This document shows, in pieces, positions 1 to 5,289 of a stretch of DNA of 5,289 nt (the stretch's first letter is position 1; the number at the start of each line of letters is the position of its first letter). The stretch is taken from assembly GCA_024278565.1 (NCBI GenBank), contig JAJRSY010000158.1:1-5289 (forward strand), in the 5' to 3' direction. Both the position numbers and the translations under genes were made by a program. Source of the stretch: Bacteroidota bacterium. Lineage in GTDB: Bacteria; Bacteroidota; Bacteroidia; Flavobacteriales; Flavobacteriaceae. The notes beneath the pieces were generated by a model that made no database searches, was not told where the DNA came from, and worked only from the letters and a program-made list of their open reading frames with translations.

Positions 1-234
1 ATACTCCCACTTTACCAGATCAGGAGCCTTGAACGATAACTTACCTGTTGATTCTATATCATTCGATAGAAAGTCAAGGTGCTTGAACTGAATAAAATCG
101 CTGCTGATGGTTTTGGTGGCAACGGCCTGTTTTTTTACCAAGGTTTGAAGCTCTTTTGCCTCACCTTCGGTCATTGGTGTTTGTGCGTTCAGAAGAACAC
201 CAACAAAAAACATCAGATACAACCAATTATGCAT
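1..234 (-). CDS. LolA-like outer-membrane lipoprotein carrier protein, N-terminal part (cut by window edge)
   Basis: This reading frame begins at ATG 234-232 and stays open to base 1 (78 codons), so the C-terminal part is missing. Residues 1-18 look like a signal peptide: a short start, the hydrophobic run LYLMFFVGVLL and then NAQ, a common end of flavobacterial signal peptides. No lipobox cysteine follows, so a soluble periplasmic protein is expected. The mature part has the start of the LolA beta-sheet pattern: SDFIQFKH near residues 45-52, then STGKLSFKAPDLVKWEY at 62-78, matching the family's 'DF.Q...l...G.l.f..P...rWey' signature. LolA proteins ferry lipoproteins across the periplasm. 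LolA-like members are also found in aryl-polyene clusters, where they are thought to help move the lipid-like pigment to the outer membrane. The start overlaps the end of the deacetylase gene by 8 bases, which suggests translational coupling. ATG at codon 8 would remove most of the signal peptide, so codon 1 is preferred. Confidence 0.85.
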   Translation of the reverse strand, partial: MHNWLYLMFFVGVLLNAQTPMTEGEAKELQTLVKKQAVATKTISSDFIQFKHLDFLSNDIESTGKLSFKAPDLVKWEY

Positions 235-1003
235 ACGCTTCAATTTGCAGCAATTGGTCAATGGTGACCGACCGCATCTTTTTCTGCTGTAAAAATAACA
301 ATAACTGTTCCAAAACGGCCACGGTCTTTATGCTTGTATCGTGGAGTAGGACGATATCGCCCTTGGCAAGGTTTGAAGTCACTCTTTTTAGAACCGCATC
401 TTGAGAGCGATCAGTGGTGTCAAGCGAGCGAACACTCCAGCCAATGGGTTGCATCCCATTTATGGCAAGTGCTTTTTTTATTTTCGGATTGGTGACCCCA
501 AAAGCAGGTCGGTACAACCTCATCTCTTTTCCCGTGATTTTTTTTATAACTGCGTTGGCTTTTTGTAGTTCTGCAAGTACCTTTTTGCTGCCAAAAAAAC
601 CAAAAGCGTTGGAATGCGAGTAGGTGTGGTTGCCGACCGTATGGCCTTCCGCCACAATTTTTTGGAGTATTCGACTGTTGGCCTCCGCATTTTTACCAAT
701 ACAAAAAAAAGTGGCTTTGGCGTTGTACCGCTTTAAAAGTTCTAAAATCTGCGGTGTGAACTCGGGGTGCGGCCCATCGTCAAAACTAATGGCAAGCTCG
801 TTTTTGGCTGTGTTCTTATTTGAATGTAATGCCGTAAAATAATAGTTCAAACGAATAAAAAAAGAACCTGAAATGGTTAGCAATATCCAAATACAGGCTA
901 GAATCAAATAGGTCCACCACGGAATATCGTATGACCGATCAAGAAACGAAAGTATAAGGATCGAAACTACCGTCAGGCCGTTTATGACGTGGTACCTTAG
1001 CAT
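227..1003 (-). CDS. Membrane-anchored polysaccharide deacetylase family protein (NodB homology domain)
   Basis: This 258-residue protein has two hydrophobic segments, about 8-20 and 31-54, followed by a NodB (carbohydrate esterase 4) domain from about residue 69. That layout fits an inner-membrane anchor with the enzyme domain outside the cytoplasm. All usual NodB motifs are visible: SFDDGP at 73-78 (D75 catalytic base, D76 metal ligand), HTYSH at 126-130 (H126 and H130 metal ligands), RPAFG at 165-169, SLDTTD at 193-198, and LLHD at 219-222 (H221 catalytic acid). It should therefore be an active metal-dependent de-N-acetylase or related amidase/esterase; the substrate cannot be read from sequence. 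The start ATG overlaps the stop of the preceding ketosynthase-like gene by 7 bases (ATGCTAA), and its own stop overlaps the LolA-like start by 8 bases. It is thus embedded in the pigment operon. As I recall, such a deacetylase is a regular member of flavobacterial flexirubin clusters, but its role in the pathway is unproven. Confidence 0.9.
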   Translation of the reverse strand: MLRYHVINGLTVVSILILSFLDRSYDIPWWTYLILACIWILLTISGSFFIRLNYYFTALHSNKNTAKNELAISFDDGPHPEFTPQILELLKRYNAKATFFCIGKNAEANSRILQKIVAEGHTVGNHTYSHSNAFGFFGSKKVLAELQKANAVIKKITGKEMRLYRPAFGVTNPKIKKALAINGMQPIGWSVRSLDTTDRSQDAVLKRVTSNLAKGDIVLLHDTSIKTVAVLEQLLLFLQQKKMRSVTIDQLLQIEAYA

Positions 1004-2061
1004 TTTTGAAACAAAGTGAAGCTATGGTTTTCTCCTCGGTATTGGTTATACAATAAAACGGTACCTATGCCATTATTGTTTAAATCGTTCAATTTCACCA
1101 CCTCGGGCACTGTTTGCGTTTTCAATAGTTTTGAGGCGAGCCAAAACCCAAAAGAAGTAGCCGTGAAAAATTCGCCGCAAAGATGCTTGTAATAGAGCTG
1201 TTGTGTGTTCTTGAAAGAGCCTTCGCTTAAAATATGGTAATACGGATCATAGCTGATATCACCATTATTGCCGAGAATGAGGGTGTCGATATCCGCAATA
1301 TCCATTTTGTTTTCTTTTAAAAATGAAGTAATTGCCAGAGGTAGGTTTTCTTTTGAAAGGGTATTGAAAGTTTCAGTAGCGATAATTTCAGCATAACTGT
1401 TCTGCTGCTTTTTGTTTGATAGCACAAAAAAATTAGCGCCTTCACTGAAAATAGCTCCTTCAGTACCTGAGTTCAATAGTTCGGTAGATTTTACGGCTTC
1501 CTTTTTAACGTGATGGATCAGCTTGTGTATTTTTATGGTTTGTTCACCTGATTCGTCAATGCCGCCAATTAGAATATTGTTTTCTTCATCATTCTGCAAT
1601 TGCGAGAGTGCATCCAATAGGGCTGATTCAAAGGAGATGCTCGCATGCACATAGGTGAAATTATAGCCCTTGCAGCCTAAGCCCAAAGCTATTTGCCCGG
1701 CAACGGTGTTGTGGGTTGATTGTATAAAGGAAGTGGGGGTCAGGTACTCCTCTTTATTATCGATCAGTTTGCCCAAAAATTTTTCAGAATCTATGGTACA
1801 CCCTAATCCGGTACCTGTTATTACGGCATCTACGTTCTCTAAACCAGAATCGGCAAGGGCTATTTTTGAGGCAACCATCCCCATTTTTATTCCCTTGGCC
1901 ATTCTTCTGGCAGCCGCTGGGGGTATATAGTCTTTGTAATTGGGATCGACTACCGTAATGACATTGTCTTCATACACAATTACCTCTTCGAGAAACGCTT
2001 TGTTGTCAAAAGTTCGCTGCGTTGATATTGAACCGACACCGTTGATATACACCTTTTTCAT
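997..2061 (-). CDS. Ketosynthase-like chain-length factor (catalytically inactive KS partner)
   Basis: This 354-residue thiolase-fold protein aligns by eye along its length with the ketosynthase encoded just upstream but is shorter than the usual 400 or so residues. Recognisable blocks are TPTSFIQSTHNTVAGQIAL at 108-126 (typical of ketosynthases and their partners), NILIGGIDE at 162-170 (the 'GGaD' strand), and GIGTVLLYN at 331-339 in place of the final glycine-rich strand. All three catalytic residues are replaced: the nucleophile position in YVHASIS is A140, the HGT histidine falls at N266 (GNNGD), and the KxxxGH histidine falls at E297 (KHLCGE). It therefore cannot be a normal condensing enzyme. 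Its place directly after an active ketosynthase gene (TAA immediately followed by ATG, no gap) indicates a heterodimer partner, like ApeC with ApeO in enterobacterial aryl-polyene synthesis, where the partner shapes the pocket and sets chain length. The partnership here is inferred from context. Confidence 0.88.
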   Translation of the reverse strand: MKKVYINGVGSISTQRTFDNKAFLEEVIVYEDNVITVVDPNYKDYIPPAAARRMAKGIKMGMVASKIALADSGLENVDAVITGTGLGCTIDSEKFLGKLIDNKEEYLTPTSFIQSTHNTVAGQIALGLGCKGYNFTYVHASISFESALLDALSQLQNDEENNILIGGIDESGEQTIKIHKLIHHVKKEAVKSTELLNSGTEGAIFSEGANFFVLSNKKQQNSYAEIIATETFNTLSKENLPLAITSFLKENKMDIADIDTLILGNNGDISYDPYYHILSEGSFKNTQQLYYKHLCGEFFTATSFGFWLASKLLKTQTVPEVVKLNDLNNNGIGTVLLYNQYRGENHSFTLFQKC

Positions 2062-3267
2062 TTATGCATTTTTTGAAAAGATGAGGGTAGAACAATTTCC
2101 GCCAAAACCCAAGGAATTCGAAAGAACAGTATTCAGTTCTTTTTCTTTGAGTTCGGTCTGCGGTCGCAGTTGGAATTCTTTCATTTGGGTCTTGAAATTC
2201 AGATTGGGGTAGATGGTGTTGTTCTGAAGGGCCAGTATTGAATATACTGCCTCAATACTTCCGGCAGCGGCCAAAGTATGGCCCGTATATGCTTTTGTTG
2301 AGCTGAAATCAGGCACATTGTTTTCGCCAAAAACCCGTATAAATGCCCTGCCTTCTGACAGGTCATTGTTTGCTGTGGCAGTACCGTGGGCGTTTATATA
2401 ATCGATTTCCCTTGGATTGATATTGGCTATGCGTAATGCTTTTTCCATAGCTAAAGTGGCTCCATCGCCATTCTCTGAAGAAGCCGTTTGGTGATAGGCA
2501 TCATTTGCATTTCCGTATCCCTTTAAATAGGACAGTACTTTTTTATTGCCCGCCTTGACCAAGGTCTCGGATTCCAACACTAAAAATGCGGCAGCTTCAC
2601 CCAAATTCAAGCCTTTTCTGTTTTCGTCAAAAGGGGTGTTATAGGTGTCTGATAAGATCATTAAGGTCTTGAACCCATTGATCGTGAATTTTGACAGACA
2701 ATCTGCACCACCGACGATCACCCGATCCAATTTACCCGATTTTATAAGGCGAGCACCTAGCATAATCGAGTTTGCCGCTGAAGAACAGGCGGTGCTTATG
2801 GTGGTGACCAAACTTTGTTCAATGCCCAATTGTTCTGCTATTTTTTGGGTGGAATCACCGGCATGGTGGGCTTCGATATATTTTCGATGGGTGTCTTGCT
2901 CTATATAATCGTAGAAGTATTTTTCGGTCATGTCCATACCACCTACACTTGTCGCTGAGACCAGACCTGTTTTATGGGCGTTGATATCATGAATATTGGC
3001 CTCGGCAACTGCTTGTTTTGCTGCAATGGCACCAAGCATTGCGGTTCTGCAGTAGTTGTTTTCTGGCGATAAACCTAAGTGACCTTCAAGTTCTTGATTG
3101 GTGAAATCGATTTCACCCACCATTATGGCATCTTTGTGAATGGTATCGATTTTTGATATTCTAGAAATTCCTTTTCTACCGTTTATAAGAGATGCATGGT
3201 TTTCCGCTACATTGTTTCCAATGGCAGAAATAATTCCCATTCCGGTTATGGCTATGCCTTTGTTCAT
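2062..3267 (-). CDS. Beta-ketoacyl-ACP synthase, FabF/KAS II type (active ketosynthase)
   Basis: This is a full-length 401-residue elongating ketosynthase that condenses malonyl-ACP with an acyl-ACP, releasing CO2. The triad is intact: C161 in the nucleophile elbow STACSSAAN, H294 in NAHGTAT, and H330 in KAYTGH, with K325 in the same motif. Further FabF features are NKGIAITGMG at the N-terminus, VGGAD at 185-189, GLNLGEAAAFLVLE at 219-232, and the C-terminal glycine-rich NSLGFGG at 384-390. The start chosen is ATG at 3267-3265, because ketosynthases of this family begin right before the ITGxG strand. An in-frame ATG at 3300 would add 11 residues (MILVISLLPNS) with no family counterpart. The following chain-length-factor-like gene starts directly at the stop codon, which supports co-translation of two heterodimer subunits. 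In an aryl-polyene/flexirubin operon it would extend the aryl-primed polyene on the ACP encoded upstream. FabF proper, for membrane fatty acids, is an alternative, but the neighbours argue against it. Confidence 0.93.
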   Translation of the reverse strand: MNKGIAITGMGIISAIGNNVAENHASLINGRKGISRISKIDTIHKDAIMVGEIDFTNQELEGHLGLSPENNYCRTAMLGAIAAKQAVAEANIHDINAHKTGLVSATSVGGMDMTEKYFYDYIEQDTHRKYIEAHHAGDSTQKIAEQLGIEQSLVTTISTACSSAANSIMLGARLIKSGKLDRVIVGGADCLSKFTINGFKTLMILSDTYNTPFDENRKGLNLGEAAAFLVLESETLVKAGNKKVLSYLKGYGNANDAYHQTASSENGDGATLAMEKALRIANINPREIDYINAHGTATANNDLSEGRAFIRVFGENNVPDFSSTKAYTGHTLAAAGSIEAVYSILALQNNTIYPNLNFKTQMKEFQLRPQTELKEKELNTVLSNSLGFGGNCSTLIFSKNA

Positions 3268-3336
3268 ACTATTGGGTAGAAGACTTATAACTAAAATCAA
3301 GAATTGAGGTGTTTCAAATTCCGATAAAAAGAAGGC
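3268..3336. other. 69-base spacer between the ACP and ketosynthase genes
   Basis: This is the only gap of more than a few bases in the operon. Read on the minus strand it is AT-rich. I see no convincing hairpin followed by a T-run, so no intrinsic terminator. There is also no clean Bacteroidota promoter (TTTG about 19 bases before TAnnTTTG): one TTTG is present (in GGAATTTGAAAC), but the expected partner is not at the right distance. The ketosynthase frame stays open into the spacer up to an ATG at 3300. No Shine-Dalgarno sequence is evident before the ATG at 3267, as is usual in Bacteroidota. An mRNA processing site or a weak internal promoter remains possible. Confidence 0.4.
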
Positions 3337-3594
3337 CTACTTCTTGCCGTGCTCAGTAATGTAAGCGGCCATAGTTTCAATAGATTCGAAAATCTTTTTT
3401 CCTTCCTTGGGGTCTGCTAATTTTATGCCGTAATCTTTATCCAACATTACAATAAGTTCAAGGGCATCAATAGAGTCAAGACCTAGGCCTTCACCAAAAA
3501 GAGGGTCTTTGTCCGCAATTTCATCAACGGTCATATCTTCTAAATTCAGTTGCTCTATGATCTTCTCTTTCAGTTCAAGTTTGATATTGCCCAT
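3337..3594 (-). CDS. Acyl carrier protein (phosphopantetheine-binding)
   Basis: This 85-residue protein has the size and acidic four-helix pattern of an acyl carrier protein. The phosphopantetheine attachment site is S41 in GLGLDSIDALEL (positions 36-47), with the conserved D40 before it and the DALEL helix II after it. A 4'-phosphopantetheinyl transferase would modify S41 so that the protein can carry the growing acyl chain as a thioester in the cytoplasm. It lies 3 bases after the stop of the small ketosynthase-like gene and ahead of the active ketosynthase and its partner, so it is probably the dedicated carrier for the polyene rather than the housekeeping AcpP. The motif reads DSID rather than the DSLD of housekeeping AcpP, which fits a specialised carrier. 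The short lysine end (EHGKK) is unremarkable. Enterobacterial aryl-polyene clusters use two ACPs (ApeE, ApeF); a second one could lie outside this window. Confidence 0.94.
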   Translation of the reverse strand: MGNIKLELKEKIIEQLNLEDMTVDEIADKDPLFGEGLGLDSIDALELIVMLDKDYGIKLADPKEGKKIFESIETMAAYITEHGKK

Positions 3595-3597
3595 GGT

Positions 3598-4209
3598 CTA
3601 AAATAATTGGTTTAATTCTTCAGTATTGTGTAAAATAGGCCCTTCGTCATCGATTATATACAAAAAGGCCTTGTATTGCTCTTTATCAATATCAACCCAG
3701 CCACAAAGTACTTTATCCGCTTTTCGGTTCTGTAACAGATTGTCGCAATAATCCGATAAATATACAGGATTGAAGTTGTCAAAGATAAAAAAACTATTTT
3801 CAGAATACAGTTTATACTTTATACTAATTTCACCAATGCAAATATTGGGCAAGGTGTATACAAAAACGCCCGGACTCGGATAAAAATTGTCTTTGTCTTG
3901 AATTGATCTTTGATATTTTCTGTCAGTATCTAAACTCGATGCTTTGTTCGAGAGTACGATGGCTATGTTCTCTTCCTTTTCGGGTGTTGTTTTTTCGTGT
4001 TGCAACAGAAGGTCTGCTGCCAGAAAGGCGAGTTTGCTCAAATTGTCCATCTTAAAGAATTTCGGGTAATCGGTTTCAAGATGTTTGTAGGCCGATTTTA
4101 TAAAGGTCGAAAAATCACTGGAACCATTTTCAAAAACAGGCTGACCATTTAAAAAAACACTGTTTTCTTGAATATGGCAATAGCTCTTTATGTAATGGTC
4201 TTTTGGCAA
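3598..4209 (-). CDS. Degenerate ketosynthase N-terminal-half protein (pigment-cluster 3-oxoacyl-ACP synthase-like)
   Basis: This protein of about 203 residues resembles only the N-terminal half of a ketosynthase. Residue numbers assume the TTG start at 4209. Recognisable blocks are YIKSYCHIQ at 6-14, NLSKLAFLAADLLLQ at 56-70 (the 'K.A..AA' helix), SNKASSLDTD at 87-96, PSPGVFVYTLPNICIGEISI at 111-130, and ADKVLCGWVDID at 164-175, the counterpart of 'aDvvlaGGaD'. An ungapped comparison of residues 137-174 with a standard ketosynthase places the nucleophile cysteine at N145 (FDNFN). The C-terminal half with the two histidines is absent, and the protein ends normally soon after this point. It cannot be a classical condensing enzyme. 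A role as scaffold, gatekeeper or assembly subunit beside the ACP and ketosynthase is only inferred. Start choice: ATG at 4275 (225 residues) would overlap the methyltransferase by 65 bases and GTG at 4254 by 44. TTG at 4209, one base after the methyltransferase stop, removes the overlap. Confidence 0.8.
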   Translation of the reverse strand: MPKDHYIKSYCHIQENSVFLNGQPVFENGSSDFSTFIKSAYKHLETDYPKFFKMDNLSKLAFLAADLLLQHEKTTPEKEENIAIVLSNKASSLDTDRKYQRSIQDKDNFYPSPGVFVYTLPNICIGEISIKYKLYSENSFFIFDNFNPVYLSDYCDNLLQNRKADKVLCGWVDIDKEQYKAFLYIIDDEGPILHNTEELNQLF

Positions 4210-4210
4210 T

Positions 4211-5278
4211 TTAAGACATCTTTTTTTTACAAACGAATAGCGTGTGGTACTCACCCAAGGCAATATCTTTTTCAATTAGTAACCCTGCTTTTTCCACTAA
4301 TTCAATAAGCACTTCGGCTTTGTACATTTTACTGTTTCCGTTGGCCAATACCGTAAAATACAAAGAAGTAGCTTCTAAGATGAATTTGGCGTTGTCAAAT
4401 TTTTGACGATCGGTATAGGTTTCCGTTATGAGCAACTCAGTATTTTCATCCATAGAACTTGCACAGCTTGTCAATATTTTCACAATTTCATCTTCAGAAA
4501 AACAATCGAGAAACTGAGACATCCAAATAACGTCGGCCCCTTTTGGTATTACTGGATTTTCAGACAACCAATCAATTTCTTGCCCTGAGATCCTGTGTTC
4601 TAAACCTGCTTTTTTGGCATTACTGAGTGCTTTGTTCAATTGTCCGGGCAGGTCGAACATCTTTACCGAAACATCGGCATTGAAATTACAACATTGTATG
4701 GCAAATTTTCCAGTATTTCCCCCGATATCAAACAGCAATTTTCGGGGTTTTTTGAAAAGAAATTTCAAGGCATCATGAAATATATCATCGGAATAATGAT
4801 GGTCAAAATCAAACCATGATTTTTGCGCTTCAGGGGTTAGTTGTGATAGGCCCTCATAAATGGTCTCCCATTCTCCCAGTTCTTTTAAACCTTCGGGTTT
4901 TCCTGTTTTAATTGATTCGTTTAGATGAAACAAGCCTTTATAACAAACTTCATTCGTGAAATTAATATTGACCCCAGTAGTATTGTTGAAGTTGAGAAAA
5001 TAACCGATTTTTGTCAATACATATTGATTGTCTTTGTTTTTATATACGATATCAGAGCTTTCGGCAATTTCAAGCAAAACGCCCAAGCCATATTCACTGA
5101 CCGATACCCCTTTTGAAATTTCTTCAATAGTCACACCGCCATCAGAACTATTATTAAAAACATAGTCAAAAATACCCAACTTTCTCAGTGAGACTGTTGC
5201 TTGAAATACAAAGGGGGCGAAAGCGATTTTTTGTGCTTCTTGTAGGGCATCGATGGCACGTATTTTTTTTTCTGGCAT
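4211..5278 (-). CDS. SAM-dependent methyltransferase, Methyltransf_2 (O-methyltransferase) type
   Basis: This 355-residue cytoplasmic protein has the two-part layout of small-molecule O-methyltransferases. Residues 14-100 form a helical winged-helix dimerisation domain (AFAPFVFQATVSLRKLGIFD at 19-38, then a VTIEEIS...YGLGVLLEIAES helix-turn-helix-like stretch). Residues about 170-350 form the Rossmann domain. The SAM-binding loop is LLFDIGGNTGKFA at 181-193, the acidic end of strand 2 is FDLP at 208-211, and strand 4 reads ADVIWMSQFLDCFSEDE at 248-264. In classical members this last region reads 'LHDWsDe' with a catalytic histidine; here L257 appears to take its place, so methyl transfer may use another base or another acceptor. 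Methyltransferases are frequent in aryl-polyene/flexirubin clusters, where ring or carboxyl methylation is expected; the target here is unknown. It is the first complete gene in the window, and the start sits in TAATG, consistent with coupling to an upstream gene. Confidence 0.88.
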   Translation of the reverse strand: MPEKKIRAIDALQEAQKIAFAPFVFQATVSLRKLGIFDYVFNNSSDGGVTIEEISKGVSVSEYGLGVLLEIAESSDIVYKNKDNQYVLTKIGYFLNFNNTTGVNINFTNEVCYKGLFHLNESIKTGKPEGLKELGEWETIYEGLSQLTPEAQKSWFDFDHHYSDDIFHDALKFLFKKPRKLLFDIGGNTGKFAIQCCNFNADVSVKMFDLPGQLNKALSNAKKAGLEHRISGQEIDWLSENPVIPKGADVIWMSQFLDCFSEDEIVKILTSCASSMDENTELLITETYTDRQKFDNAKFILEATSLYFTVLANGNSKMYKAEVLIELVEKAGLLIEKDIALGEYHTLFVCKKKMS

Positions 5279-5289
5279 TATTTAGGGTG
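5279..5289 (-). other. Possible end of an upstream operon gene (off-window)
   Basis: Read on the minus strand, the last bases give CACCCTAAATAATG, where ATG is the methyltransferase start. Two TAA triplets in different frames (5284-5282 and 5280-5278) lie right before or overlap the ATG, so another gene could end here with a 1-base TAATG overlap or a 3-base gap. Only 11 bases are visible, so the upstream gene itself cannot be identified. Confidence 0.3.

Noticed and set aside
79..842. Several plus-strand open frames of 60-82 codons opposite the deacetylase and LolA-like genes
   Set aside because: They lie antisense to genes with complete family motifs, have no recognisable domains, and overlap one another in different frames.
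1670..2212. Plus-strand open frames of 86-90 codons opposite the CLF-like gene and the end of the KS gene
   Set aside because: Antisense shadows of well-supported coding sequence; their composition is not protein-like and no start signal stands out.
2645..2908. Plus-strand 87-codon open frame opposite the KS active-site region
   Set aside because: It mirrors the conserved nucleophile region of the KS gene on the minus strand; no independent support.
3265..3300. N-terminal extension MILVISLLPNS of the ketosynthase as a signal peptide or membrane anchor
   Set aside because: It is only 11 residues, has no positive n-region, is absent from the family, and the KS must act in the cytoplasm; ATG at 3267 gives the normal family start.
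3268..3336. Bacteroidota-type promoter in the ACP-KS spacer
   Set aside because: A TTTG is present, but no TAnnTTTG follows at the expected distance of about 19 bases.
3598..4275. Half-ketosynthase as a frameshifted pseudogene of a full ketosynthase
   Set aside because: The frame ends at a TAG followed 3 bases later by the intact ACP gene, so no room exists for a lost C-terminal half, and no ketosynthase C-terminal motifs are seen in other frames nearby.
4403..5116. Plus-strand open frames of 61-63 codons opposite the methyltransferase
   Set aside because: Antisense to a gene with clear SAM-binding motifs; no recognisable product.

Overview
The window looks like a piece of a Bacteroidota genome, most likely family Flavobacteriaceae. 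The DNA is AT-rich, genes start without obvious Shine-Dalgarno sequences, the genes are tightly packed, and the gene content matches the aryl-polyene/flexirubin pigment clusters of that group. The genus cannot be fixed from the sequence.

All seven genes lie on the minus strand and read right to left as one apparent operon that continues past both ends of the window. In transcription order they are: (1) a SAM-dependent methyltransferase of the winged-helix/Methyltransf_2 type (5278-4211); (2) a small, degenerate ketosynthase-fold protein holding only the N-terminal half of the fold (4209-3598, start uncertain); (3) an acyl carrier protein (3594-3337); (4) a complete FabF-like ketosynthase with an intact Cys-His-His triad (3267-2062); (5) a ketosynthase-like protein with all three catalytic residues replaced, i.e. 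a chain-length-factor type partner (2061-997); (6) a membrane-anchored NodB-family polysaccharide deacetylase (1003-227); (7) the N-terminal part of an exported LolA-like lipoprotein carrier, cut by the window edge (234-1). Junctions are 1-8 bases of overlap or gap, except for a 69-base spacer between the ACP and ketosynthase genes.

Inferred function: the ACP carries a growing polyene chain, the active ketosynthase with its inactive partner extends it, and the methyltransferase may decorate the aryl head group or another part of the molecule. The LolA-like protein, and perhaps the deacetylase, would act at or outside the inner membrane, where the hydrophobic pigment has to move to the outer membrane. 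The ketoreductase, dehydratase, aromatic-amino-acid lyase, acyltransferases, MMPL exporter and darA/darB genes known from complete flexirubin clusters are not in this window, so assignment to flexirubin rather than another aryl polyene is an inference.

The most unusual point is that three proteins with ketosynthase ancestry sit in a row and only one has a catalytic cysteine. The smallest of them appears to be a stand-alone half-ketosynthase of unknown role. There are no RNA genes, mobile elements, CRISPR arrays or long repeats that I can see.
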